A stretch of DNA of 12,256 bases from Stenotrophomonas sp. (lineage in GTDB: Bacteria > Pseudomonadota > Gammaproteobacteria > Xanthomonadales > Xanthomonadaceae): contig QFOV01000092.1 of the NCBI GenBank assembly GCA_003248565.1, positions 1-12,256 on the forward strand, read 5' to 3'. The notes under the pieces are model-generated. The model ran no database searches. It had not been told where the DNA came from and saw only the letters and a list, made by a program, of their open reading frames with translations. Positions 1 to 9,417 of the stretch are shown here, piece by piece (the first letter of the stretch is position 1; every line of letters begins with the position of its first letter). The position numbers were made by a program, and so were the translations under genes.

Positions 1-1672
<1,672 letters not shown>

Positions 1673-1690
1673 TTTCTTCTCTAAGTCAGT

Positions 1691-1723
1691 ACAGCGTGTC
1701 TGGGGGAAGTGATCGCACGCTGT
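1691..1723 (-). promoter_or_regulatory. Hairpin in the spacer directly before carB
   Basis: A perfect 8-base inverted repeat (ACAGCGTG at 1691-1698 and CACGCTGT at 1716-1723) encloses a 17-base loop. It lies wholly inside the 54-base gap between the upstream stop codon and the carB start. In the direction of transcription no T-run follows, so it is not a normal intrinsic terminator. It could stabilise mRNA ends, tune carB translation, or be chance. Confidence 0.4.
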
Positions 1724-1726
1724 CGA

Positions 1727-2287
1727 TCAGGAAAACTCTTCTGGATCAATCGTGACACCGCATTGGCTCTGGATGCGCTCGCTCATGCGCAGCGGCAGGC
1801 CATCGGGCATCTCGCCCAGCTCCGCAAGCACGGCGCCCAAGGCTTCATAGGAGCCGCTGGCCATGAACTCGCCTACCTGCTTGCGCTCCAGCTCGCTGGG
1901 CTCGCCCTCGAACTCGGCGGGCAAGGCGGTGCCGTACATCATCTGGCGCTGGGTCGCGACCATGCGCTTGCCGCCCTGGCTTGAATAGAACGCCTGCCAG
2001 CGCTTGAGGTGCTGCTGCCCGTCGTTGCCAAGATTGGCGACCAGGCGATCCACCAGTGCTTCATTGAGCACCTCACCGATCGGCGTGGCCAGGCACGCGC
2101 GTTGTGCTGCCGGAATCTGCTGGAAGAGCGTGACATTGGCCAACATGGACGTGGCCGCGTCATTGCCCATGCGCTCGAAGCCGGTCAGCGGCAGCAGATC
2201 GCGGATCTCCTGCGCGGTCACTGGCGCCGCGCTGGCCACCGAGGTGACCAGCAGCGCCGGCAACATCAGCCAGCGCGCCTTGCTCAC
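1727..2287 (-). CDS. Secreted DUF2059-like protein encoded between carA and carB
   Basis: A 186-residue protein of unknown function. Residues 1-20 form a clear Sec signal peptide (basic start, hydrophobic core, ASA before the likely cleavage site), so it should be periplasmic. The mature part is probably mostly helical. It has a FYSSQGGKRM segment at 100-109 and a related FMASGSYEAL at 141-150, the style of 'F-x-x-S-x-x-G' helix seen in DUF2059 proteins; that family match is by eye only. Two cysteines (C65, C176) could form a disulfide. The start is a GTG whose bases overlap the carA stop (GTGA, 2284-2287), with a strong Shine-Dalgarno GGAAGGGG inside the end of carA, so translation is very likely coupled to carA. 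The gene is co-oriented and sits in the carA-carB gap. No role in carbamoyl phosphate synthesis can be read from the sequence. Confidence 0.85.
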   Translation of the reverse strand: MSKARWLMLPALLVTSVASAAPVTAQEIRDLLPLTGFERMGNDAATSMLANVTLFQQIPAAQRACLATPIGEVLNEALVDRLVANLGNDGQQHLKRWQAFYSSQGGKRMVATQRQMMYGTALPAEFEGEPSELERKQVGEFMASGSYEALGAVLAELGEMPDGLPLRMSERIQSQCGVTIDPEEFS

Positions 2288-3414
2288 GCCTTGGCCCCTT
2301 CCATCAGGGCGATGAAGCGGTCAAACAACGGTGCCACGTCACGCGGACCCGGCGAAGCTTCCGGGTGGCCCTGGAAGGAGAACGCCGGCGCATCGGTCAG
2401 CGCGATGCCTTGGATGGTCTGGTCGAACAGCGAGCGGTGGGTGACCCGCACATTGGCAGGCAGCACGCTTTCGTCGATGGCGAAGCCGTGGTTCTGCGAG
2501 GTGATCATCACCCGGCCGTCGTCGATGTCCTGCACCGGGTGGTTGGCACCGTGGTGGCCGTGGCCCATCTTCATGGTCTTGGCGCCTGCGGCCAGGCCGA
2601 GCAGCTGGTGGCCGAGGCAGATACCGAAGGTCGGGACCTTCTGCTCGACGAAGGTCTTGATCGCGCTGATGGCGTAATCGCAGGGTTCCGGGTCGCCCGG
2701 GCCGTTGGACAGGAACACACCGTCCGGCTTCAGCGCCAGCACTTCGGCAGCGGGCGTCTGGGCAGGCACCACGGTCAAATCGCAACCGCGCTCGGCCAGC
2801 ATGCGCAGAATGTTGGTCTTGACGCCGAAGTCATAGGCCACAACCTTGAACTTCGGTTCGGCGCGCACGAATTCGTTGCGGTCCAGGTCCAGCTGGCCTT
2901 CGGTCCAGCCATAGGACTTGTCGGTGCTGACCACCTTGGCCAGATCCATGCCCTTCAGGCCGGGGAACTTGCGGGCGGCTTCCAGCGCCTTTTCGACATC
3001 GATGTCGGGGCCAGCCATCAGCGCAGCGTTCTGGGCGCCGCGCTCACGCAGGATGCGGGTCAGCTTGCGGGTATCGATGCCGGAGATGGCCACCACGCCG
3101 CGCTGGATCAACCAATCCTGCAGCGACACCTGGTTGCGCCAGTTGCTTGGGCGACGCGGCACATCGCGAACGATCAGGCCCGATGCCCATACCTTGGAGG
3201 CTTCATCGTCCTGGTCGTTCATACCGGTGTTGCCGATATGCGGATACGTCAGGGTGATCATCTGCCGGGCGTAGGACGGATCGGTCAGCATTTCCTGGTA
3301 ACCGGTCATGGCGGTGTTGAACACCACCTCACCCACGGATAGGCCGGGCGCGCCTACGGATTCGCCCTCGAATACGGTGCCGTCTTCGAGCACGAGAATT
3401 GCGGCTTGGGTCAC
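2284..3414 (-). CDS. carA: Carbamoyl phosphate synthase small subunit (glutaminase)
   Basis: CarA hydrolyses glutamine and passes ammonia to CarB. The 376-residue length is normal for the family (about 375-385). The N-terminal CPSase small-chain domain begins ILVLEDGTVFEGES, with GYQEMLTDPSY at 39-48. The class I glutamine amidotransferase domain follows from about residue 190, with SNGPGDP at 236-242, the nucleophile C266 in GICLGHQ, and H350/E352 in GHPE completing the triad. I chose the GTG at 3412-3414 (reading MTQAAILVLEDG). The open frame extends 19 codons further to a TTG, but those residues are low-complexity and cover a T-run/hairpin region, so they look like leader. The gene lies 237 bases downstream of dapB, and its stop overlaps the start of the next gene. 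Regulation by arginine and pyrimidines is usual for carAB, and the leader hairpin is a candidate site. Confidence 0.96.
   Translation of the reverse strand: MTQAAILVLEDGTVFEGESVGAPGLSVGEVVFNTAMTGYQEMLTDPSYARQMITLTYPHIGNTGMNDQDDEASKVWASGLIVRDVPRRPSNWRNQVSLQDWLIQRGVVAISGIDTRKLTRILRERGAQNAALMAGPDIDVEKALEAARKFPGLKGMDLAKVVSTDKSYGWTEGQLDLDRNEFVRAEPKFKVVAYDFGVKTNILRMLAERGCDLTVVPAQTPAAEVLALKPDGVFLSNGPGDPEPCDYAISAIKTFVEQKVPTFGICLGHQLLGLAAGAKTMKMGHGHHGANHPVQDIDDGRVMITSQNHGFAIDESVLPANVRVTHRSLFDQTIQGIALTDAPAFSFQGHPEASPGPRDVAPLFDRFIALMEGAKA
2295..2302 (-). promoter_or_regulatory. Ribosome binding site that fixes the GTG start of the carA-carB interposed gene
   Basis: GGAAGGGG lies seven bases upstream of the GTG at 2285-2287, within the last codons of carA. 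It supports a GTG start overlapping the carA TGA. Confidence 0.7.
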
Positions 3415-3469
3415 GGGAATCTCACTTTGGCTACCGGGGGACTCCGAAGCCACGCCTGCGTTCACGGTC

Positions 3470-3514
3470 AAAAACCGGTTGCAAAAAAGCGCGGACGGCG
3501 GTCTGGGAACCGGT
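3470..3514 (-). terminator. Attenuator-like hairpin with T-run in the carA leader
   Basis: Read on the minus strand, ACCGGTT (from 3514 to 3508) pairs with AACCGGT (from 3480 to 3474). The pairing can be extended by G-U pairs, and a run of five T follows (3474-3470). The loop is long at 27 bases and carries a second T-run of six (3488-3483), preceded by an alternative imperfect GC-rich stem. A terminator within the leader of a pyrimidine/arginine gene suggests attenuation, but the 7-base stem is short and the function is inferred. Confidence 0.35.
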
Positions 3515-3541
3515 CCGGCTAACGTGTTTCGGCGAGCCGGA

Positions 3542-3547
3542 ATTGTA
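3542..3547 (-). promoter_or_regulatory. Possible carA promoter -10 element
   Basis: TACAAT on the minus strand matches the -10 consensus at five of six bases and lies about 130 bases upstream of the carA start, ahead of the leader hairpin. The -35 position holds only TGGCGT, which is a poor match, so an activator or a different start site would be needed. The rest of the 3415-3651 gap shows no other clear signal. Confidence 0.3.
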
Positions 3548-3651
3548 AAGGCAAGGGGGCACCAACGCCAGCGCCCTGTTCGCCTCTCTTCAGCTGTTCA
3601 GTGGTGACAAAAGCCATGTTCCGGAAGGAAAGTGCCGCGCATTCAGCTGTT

Positions 3652-4383
3652 TCAGGCCTGCCCGGACGTCCCAACCAGATCCCGCACCCGGTACTGCCCC
3701 GGACTGCGCTGGCGCAGTTGCTTGGCCGCGTGCAGCGCCCCGCGCGCGAAAATGTCGCGGTTGGTAGCCCGGTGCACCAGCTCCACCCGCTCGCCAAGTC
3801 CGGTGAACTGAACGAAGTGCTCGCCGATGATGTCGCCTGCACGCAGGCTGGCGTAACGCGGCTCCGCACCGCCATGCTGGGCCGACTCCCCCAGTGTCAA
3901 CGCGGTACCGGAAGGGGCGTCCTTCTTGTGCACGTGATGGGACTCGACGATGTCGCAGTCCCAGCCAGGCAATGCCGCCGCGGCACGCTCCACCAGCTCG
4001 GCCAGCACTGCCACGCCGAGACTGAAATTGGTCGCCCAAACCAGAGGGATCTTGTTCGCGGCTGCAGCTAAAGCGGCCTGCTGTACCTCACTGATGCCGG
4101 TTGTGCCCGATACCAGTCCCACACCGCGTTCCACGCACAGTGCCAGCACCGGGTCAAAGCCCTCCGGCAGGCTGAAGTCGATCGCCACATCAAATGCAGG
4201 CGTACCAGACAGCTCGCTGGCGGCGAAATGCGGAATGCCGTCGATCACGCGCTGGATTGGCGGTTTGCGCACCACCGCGGCGACCACCTGCAACGAGGAA
4301 TCTTCTGCCGCAAGACGCAGCAGGGCTTGGCCCATGCGGCCGGAGGCGCCATGGATCAGCAAACGGGTTGGAATCGTATTCAT
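3652..4383 (-). CDS. dapB: 4-hydroxy-tetrahydrodipicolinate reductase
   Basis: DapB reduces 4-hydroxy-tetrahydrodipicolinate with NAD(P)H in the diaminopimelate/lysine pathway, which feeds lysine and peptidoglycan synthesis. The 243-residue protein has the dinucleotide-binding Rossmann motif GASGRMG at 12-18 and the SGTTG loop at 92-96. ATNFSLGV is at 117-124. The substrate-binding/catalytic signature ESHHVHKKDAPSGTAL starts at 147, with catalytic H149, neighbouring H150, lysine K153 and PSGT at 157-160. It is about 30 residues shorter than the E. coli enzyme, but all signature motifs are present. The start is an ATG with no strong Shine-Dalgarno. It lies 51 bases after the membrane-protein gene and 237 bases before carA on the same strand, so it is probably part of one transcription unit with an internal promoter or attenuator before carA. 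Confidence 0.95.
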   Translation of the reverse strand: MNTIPTRLLIHGASGRMGQALLRLAAEDSSLQVVAAVVRKPPIQRVIDGIPHFAASELSGTPAFDVAIDFSLPEGFDPVLALCVERGVGLVSGTTGISEVQQAALAAAANKIPLVWATNFSLGVAVLAELVERAAAALPGWDCDIVESHHVHKKDAPSGTALTLGESAQHGGAEPRYASLRAGDIIGEHFVQFTGLGERVELVHRATNRDIFARGALHAAKQLRQRSPGQYRVRDLVGTSGQA

Positions 4384-4434
4384 GCCGGCACGCTAACGCT
4401 TCAGCAGCCCAACACACAAGCGCACAGCGCGCGA

Positions 4435-4941
4435 TTACATCCTGCCGACATGGGTAATCGAACGACTGCCGGTCATATAGGTCCGCCAGCGGCTGCGTTC
4501 CACCGTGTCGCGGCCGCGGCTGACCATGCGCACGCCCGCCATTTCGACAATGGCCGATACCTCAACCTCGGCCGAACGACCATCACTGGCAATACTGATG
4601 CTGTTCACCTTCTGCTCGTAGCGCAGCGGCATGCGACCACCGAAGGTTTCCCGGAACTGGCGCAGCTGGCTCATGCTTTGAGCCAAGGAGGCGCAGTACT
4701 GCTCCCTGTCATAGCGCTGTTCGGCCTGCTGGGTTTCGGTCTTGGTTACCGTGGTCTGCACATAGTCTTTCGACAACATCTCGCACAGCGGCTTGTCGTC
4801 GCCTGCCGCAAGCGCCTGGTCGGCGCGCAGGTACAACGCGCGCACCTGGGACTCGGTGATCTTGTTGCCACCACGCAGATAGAACGACCCACCTGCAGCC
4901 AACACCACGACCAACAGCACAACGCCAATCAATGACTTCAT
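4435..4941 (-). CDS. Small membrane-anchored or secreted protein, possibly NTF2-like
   Basis: A 168-residue protein I do not recognise. Residues 4-17 form a strongly hydrophobic helix (IGVVLLVVVLAAGG) right after MKS. It is either a single N-terminal membrane anchor or an uncleaved signal; there is no lipobox cysteine. The remainder should be periplasmic. The pattern 'V-R-x-L-Y-x-x-A-D-x-A-L-A-A-G-D-D-x-x-L' at 33-53, followed by beta-rich segments ending in a basic tail, is reminiscent of NTF2/SnoaL-fold proteins, but this is judgement by eye. Cysteines occur at 53 and 83. I chose the ATG at 4939-4941 because a strong AGGGGGAAG ribosome site sits just upstream; an open frame extends further upstream, without a comparable site. 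It is the first gene of the probable group leading into dapB. Confidence 0.8.
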   Translation of the reverse strand: MKSLIGVVLLVVVLAAGGSFYLRGGNKITESQVRALYLRADQALAAGDDKPLCEMLSKDYVQTTVTKTETQQAEQRYDREQYCASLAQSMSQLRQFRETFGGRMPLRYEQKVNSISIASDGRSAEVEVSAIVEMAGVRMVSRGRDTVERSRWRTYMTGSRSITHVGRM

Positions 4942-4952
4942 GTCTTCCCCCT
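4942..4952 (-). promoter_or_regulatory. Strong ribosome binding site deciding the start at 4941
   Basis: AGGGGGAAGAC immediately precedes the ATG on the minus strand. It selects this start over the longer open frame that extends upstream to 5175. Confidence 0.7.
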
Positions 4953-4974
4953 GTTTGCTCCGTGCAATCGACGC

Positions 4975-4980
4975 AGTGTA
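4975..4980 (-). promoter_or_regulatory. Possible promoter -10 for the gene group starting at 4941
   Basis: TACACT on the minus strand (four of six consensus bases) lies about 34 bases upstream of the ATG. No good -35 is found at normal spacing. It is the best candidate in the gap. Confidence 0.25.
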
Positions 4981-5074
4981 CAGCCACGAGCCTTCAGCGA
5001 GCATCCAAAGGTTGCCTGCACCACTGCCAGCCCCGCAGTCCGGCCGAACGACCCAGCGGTGCGCAGCCAGAACC

Positions 5075-5106
5075 GTAGCCCGGGTAAGCGCAGCGCACCC
5101 GGGCTC
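5075..5106. repeat. Single REP-like palindrome with GTAG head
   Basis: GTAG at 5075-5078 opens a palindrome: GCCCGGGT (5078-5085) pairs with ACCCGGGC (5097-5104). An inner GCG/CGC stem follows an AA bulge. The same unit occurs twice, inverted, at 12033-12104, so it is a dispersed extragenic repeat. A GTAG head plus a hairpin is the layout of Stenotrophomonas SMAG/REP elements. It lies in the gap between the feo operon and the dapB/car group. Confidence 0.85.
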
Positions 5107-5171
5107 CCCCTCTACCGAGCCTGGACACCGCTGCAACGCGCGCCATCCAATTGCTCCTGCCTGCAAAGGCA

Positions 5172-5197
5172 ACAACGCCGGGTTTCCCCGGCGTTGT
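5172..5197 (-). terminator. Probable terminator of the feo operon
   Basis: A perfect 11-base stem (5172-5182 with 5187-5197) closes a four-base loop that reads GAAA, a stable GNRA tetraloop, in minus-strand RNA. It begins nine bases after the stop codon of the last feo gene. The following sequence is only moderately T-rich (TTGTTGCCTTT spans the end of the stem), so termination may be partial or Rho-assisted. Confidence 0.65.
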
Positions 5198-5205
5198 GGT
5201 ACTGC

Positions 5206-5459
5206 TCAATGCTGCTTGGGCTCGCTTGGCCCGCAGCTGTTGCAGCCACCGCATGCCCCTGCAGCGCTGGCTGCCGGCGGCGCCAGACGTCGTCCCCAGG
5301 CCTGCAGCCGCGGCGAACGCTGCGGCTTCACCAGCCACAGCGCCAACACGCCGCGCAGCTTGCGCAATACGCCCGGAAACTGCTTCTTCAGCACCACCCA
5401 GGCACTGACCAGCACCGCCACGGCGATGATCAGGTATTGCAGCAGCAGGCCCTTGTCCA

Positions 5460-5460
<1 letters not shown>
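5206..5460 (-). CDS. Small FeoB-associated membrane protein with C-terminal CxxCxxC
   Basis: An 84-residue protein. Residues 5-24 form one transmembrane helix (LLLQYLIIAVAVLVSAWVVL), followed by a basic linker (many K/R at 25-58) and an Ala/Gly-rich tail with C70, C73 and C76 spaced CxxCxxC. By the positive-inside rule the cysteine tail should be cytoplasmic. The ATG shares a base with the feoB stop (TGATG at 5458-5462), so it is coupled to feoB, in the position occupied by feoC in enterobacteria. Its architecture matches short Cys-rich membrane proteins found next to feoB in other bacteria, and I believe xanthomonad versions are catalogued as a DUF. A role in iron or Fe-S sensing, or as a FeoB partner, is inference. 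An upstream in-frame start exists but would lie inside feoB. Confidence 0.85.
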
Positions 5461-7312
<1,852 letters not shown>

Positions 7313-7316
<4 letters not shown>

Positions 7317-7561
7317 GCCTGTGCTCCTTCAGCGCTGATCTGGACCCGCGCGGCCTCGCTACGACGCAGCGCAAAGCGGGTGAAACCGACCTGGAACAGC
7401 AGCGGTTCGCCGCCGACCGGTCCCCGCGCAACCAAACGGACTTCTTCTCCGTTCACGAAACCCAGTTCACGCAGACGGCGCGCGATCGCATCGTTTGCAT
7501 GCAGGTCCTGAACGCTTTCCACGCGCGCTGAAGCATGCAGCGGCAAATCTGACAACGTCAC
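7313..7561 (-). CDS. feoA: Ferrous iron transport protein A
   Basis: FeoA is a small cytoplasmic SH3-like protein that works with FeoB in Fe(II) uptake. The 83-residue reading begins MTLSDLPLHASA and contains the family pattern with RRLRELGF at about 27-34, then GEEVRLVARGP and a strand ending ALRRSEAARVQI, typical of FeoA (75-85 residues). I chose the GTG at 7559-7561. An open frame continues upstream to ATGs at 7627 and 7645, but that extension has no FeoA-like sequence and would run across the promoter and Fur-like box. A weak TAGG ribosome site precedes the GTG. The gene overlaps feoB by four bases and is divergent from liuC. Confidence 0.88.
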
Positions 7562-7582
7562 TGAATGGGCGCCTATGTAAAG

Positions 7583-7602
7583 TTGATAAGAATGGTTATC
7601 AA
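7583..7602. promoter_or_regulatory. Fur-like operator upstream of feoA
   Basis: A palindrome with arms TTGATAA and TTATCAA and a six-base centre. In the best alignment, 7585-7603 matches 11 of 19 positions of the Fur box consensus. The AT-rich site stands out in GC-rich surroundings and touches the -10 element of feoA, consistent with iron repression by Fur. Arm spacing differs from the ideal box, so affinity or identity is uncertain. Confidence 0.6.
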
Positions 7603-7610
7603 TTCTAGCA
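7602..7610 (-). promoter_or_regulatory. Probable extended -10 promoter of feoAB
   Basis: TGCTAGAAT on the minus strand is an extended -10 (TG-n-TAGAAT, five of six core bases). It would start RNA about 30-35 bases before the GTG of feoA and is abutted by the Fur-like palindrome. An alternative pair, TTGATA (7597-7602) with TACATA 17 bases on, would start only a few bases before the GTG. Confidence 0.5.
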
Positions 7611-7648
7611 TCGCCGCGCTGCGTCATGGCGTCCCACCCCTGCACCGC

Positions 7649-7654
7649 TATGAT
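7649..7654 (+). promoter_or_regulatory. Possible promoter -10 for the liuC gene group
   Basis: TATGAT matches five of six consensus bases and lies 32 bases before the ATG at 7687. No convincing -35 is seen at 16-18 bases upstream, so the promoter may depend on an activator. Confidence 0.3.
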
Positions 7655-7686
7655 TCGTCGGATTACCGTTCAAACAGGCATTACCA

Positions 7687-8475
7687 ATGAGCGATGCACT
7701 GCTCGTGCAGCAGCAGGGCGCGGTAGCGACCCTTTCCATGAACCGGCCGGACCTGCACAACGCCTTCGACGCGGCGCTGATCCAATCCCTGACCGAGACC
7801 CTGTCCAGCCTGGGCGCAGACCCGGCCGTGCGTGCCGTGGTACTGGCAAGTACCGGCCCCTCCTTCTCGGCCGGTGCCGACCTGCAGTGGATGCGTTCCA
7901 TGGCCAGCGCCAGCCAGGAAGAGAACCGCATCGACTCGCTGGCGCTGGCACGGCTGATGCGCACCCTGGATGAGCTGCCCAAGCCGACCATCGCCCGCGT
8001 GCAGGGCGCAGCCTTTGGCGGCGGCGTTGGCCTGGTCGCCTGCTGCGATATCGCCATTGCGGCCGAGGGCGCGCGCTTTGGCCTGACCGAAAGCCGGCTC
8101 GGCCTGCTGCCCGCGGTGATCTCGCCCTATGTGATCGCAGCGATCGGTCCCCGCCAGGCACGGCGCTGGTTCGCCACCGGCGAGCATTTCGACGCAACTA
8201 CCGCGCAGCAGATCGGCCTGGTCCACCAGGTAGTAGCCGCCGATGCCTTGGACGCCGCCGTGCAGACCCAGCTCAACCTGCTGGGTAAGGCCGGCCCGGT
8301 TGCCGCCGCCTCCGCCAAGGTACTGGTCCGCGAGGTCCATGCTGCACTGGGCGACCGCGATGGACTGGACCGTGCCAATGCTGGCCTGATCGCCGCCCTG
8401 CGCGCCTCCGATGAAGGTCGCGAAGGGCTGACCGCCTTCCTCGAGAAGCGCCCTCCCCGTTGGACCGCGCAGTAA
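7687..8475 (+). CDS. liuC: Methylglutaconyl-CoA hydratase (crotonase family, LiuC type)
   Basis: A 262-residue crotonase-fold protein. It probably hydrates 3-methylglutaconyl-CoA to HMG-CoA in leucine/isovalerate breakdown, because the next gene encodes HMG-CoA lyase. The CoA-binding/oxyanion-hole segments are SAGADL (61-66) and GAAFGGGVGL (107-116), and E135 in FGLTE aligns with crotonase Glu164. The position of crotonase Glu144 is a glycine here (G115). Together with the LLPAVISPYV stretch at 140-149, this resembles Pseudomonas LiuC rather than FadB-type hydratases (from memory). ATG start at 7687 with an AGG ribosome site nine bases upstream. It is first in a plus-strand group and divergent from feoA. 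Another short-chain enoyl-CoA hydratase/isomerase specificity remains possible, since the other liu genes are not in the window. Confidence 0.82.
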   Translation: MSDALLVQQQGAVATLSMNRPDLHNAFDAALIQSLTETLSSLGADPAVRAVVLASTGPSFSAGADLQWMRSMASASQEENRIDSLALARLMRTLDELPKPTIARVQGAAFGGGVGLVACCDIAIAAEGARFGLTESRLGLLPAVISPYVIAAIGPRQARRWFATGEHFDATTAQQIGLVHQVVAADALDAAVQTQLNLLGKAGPVAAASAKVLVREVHAALGDRDGLDRANAGLIAALRASDEGREGLTAFLEKRPPRWTAQ

Positions 8476-8523
8476 TCCGCGCTCCTGCCCAACCTGCGCC
8501 CACCTCCAGCTGAAGACCGCTCC

Positions 8524-9417
8524 ATGAATGATTTCGTCCGTATCGTCGAGGTAGGCCCGCGTGACGGCCTGCAGAATGAGAAGCAGCAGGTCGCCACCGC
8601 CGACAAGATCGAATTGATCGACCGGCTCTCGGCTACCGGCCTGCGCAGCATCGAGGCCACCAGCTTTGTCAGCCCGAAATGGGTGCCGCAGCTGGCCGAC
8701 GCCGCCGAGGTCTTTGCCGGCATCCAGCGCAAGCCGGGCGTCAGCTACCCGGTACTGGTGCCCAATGAACAGGGGTACGAGCGCGCCCTGGCGGTAGGGG
8801 TTACCGAGGTTGCCGTGTTTACTGCCGCCTCCGAGCAGTTCAACCGCACCAATACCAATGCCGGCATCGATGAGTCGCTGCAGCGCTTCGAACCCATCCT
8901 GGCCCGCGCCAAGGCTGACGGTGTGCGGGTGCGTGGCTATGTCTCCACGGTACTGGGCTGCCCCTACCAGGGCGAAGTACCGTTGGCCGACGTGGTCCGT
9001 GTGGCTGTTCGCCTGCACGCCATGGGCTGTCATGAAATATCACTGGGCGACACCATCGGCGTCGGCACCCCACTCAAGGCCCGTGCGATGCTGCGGGCGG
9101 TGGCCGCGGAACTGCCGGTCGCCGACCTGGCCGTGCATTTCCACGACACCTACGGGCAGGCCCTGGCCAATATCGCCAGCTGCCTGGAGGAAGGCGTGCG
9201 GGTGGTGGATTCGGCCGTGGCCGGCACCGGTGGCTGCCCCTATGCGCGCGGTGCTAGTGGTAATGTCGCCAGCGAAGATGTTATTTACATGCTGCACGGC
9301 ATGGGGATGCGTACCGGCGTGGATCTGCCGGCGCTGGCCGCTACGGGGAACTGGCTCGCAGAACGACTGGGCCGGCAGACAGGCAGCAAGACAGGAAGGG
9401 CATTGACAGTGTCATGA
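8524..9417 (+). CDS. liuE: Hydroxymethylglutaryl-CoA lyase
   Basis: The enzyme cleaves HMG-CoA to acetoacetate and acetyl-CoA, the last step of leucine degradation; the symbol mvaB is also used. The 297-residue TIM barrel shows VGPRDGLQNE (10-19, with R13 and metal ligand D14), SFVSPKWVPQ (47-56), FTAASEQFNRTN (99-110), STVLGCPYQG (141-150) and EISLGDTIGVG (171-181). The metal histidines H205 and H207 lie in HFHDTYG. The signature loop GGCPYARGASGN (236-247) carries catalytic C238 and metal ligand N247. All key residues are present. It starts 48 bases after liuC on the same strand, with little sign of a separate promoter, and its TGA overlaps the ATG of the GGDEF-EAL gene. The last 15 residues or so are variable, polar sequence. 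Confidence 0.95.
   Translation: MNDFVRIVEVGPRDGLQNEKQQVATADKIELIDRLSATGLRSIEATSFVSPKWVPQLADAAEVFAGIQRKPGVSYPVLVPNEQGYERALAVGVTEVAVFTAASEQFNRTNTNAGIDESLQRFEPILARAKADGVRVRGYVSTVLGCPYQGEVPLADVVRVAVRLHAMGCHEISLGDTIGVGTPLKARAMLRAVAAELPVADLAVHFHDTYGQALANIASCLEEGVRVVDSAVAGTGGCPYARGASGNVASEDVIYMLHGMGMRTGVDLPALAATGNWLAERLGRQTGSKTGRALTVS

Noticed and set aside
2365..3342. A 325-codon plus-strand open frame
   Set aside because: Antisense to carA across its catalytic cysteine and histidine region; compositional artefact.
3415..3471. Longer carA starting at TTG 3471
   Set aside because: The extra 19 residues do not look like CarA and overlap the leader T-run; the GTG at 3414 gives the family-typical N-terminus.
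3519..3617. 32-codon frame in the carA leader as an annotated gene
   Set aside because: No convincing ribosome site and no clear regulatory codon run. It is kept only as part of the leader finding.
4942..5175. N-terminal extension of the membrane-protein frame upstream of 4941
   Set aside because: It would bury the hydrophobic N-terminus and ignore the strong ribosome site at 4942-4952. It also runs across the REP-like palindrome at 5075-5106.
7562..7645. N-terminal extension of feoA to ATG 7645 or 7627
   Set aside because: The extension lacks FeoA character and contains the likely promoter and Fur-like operator.
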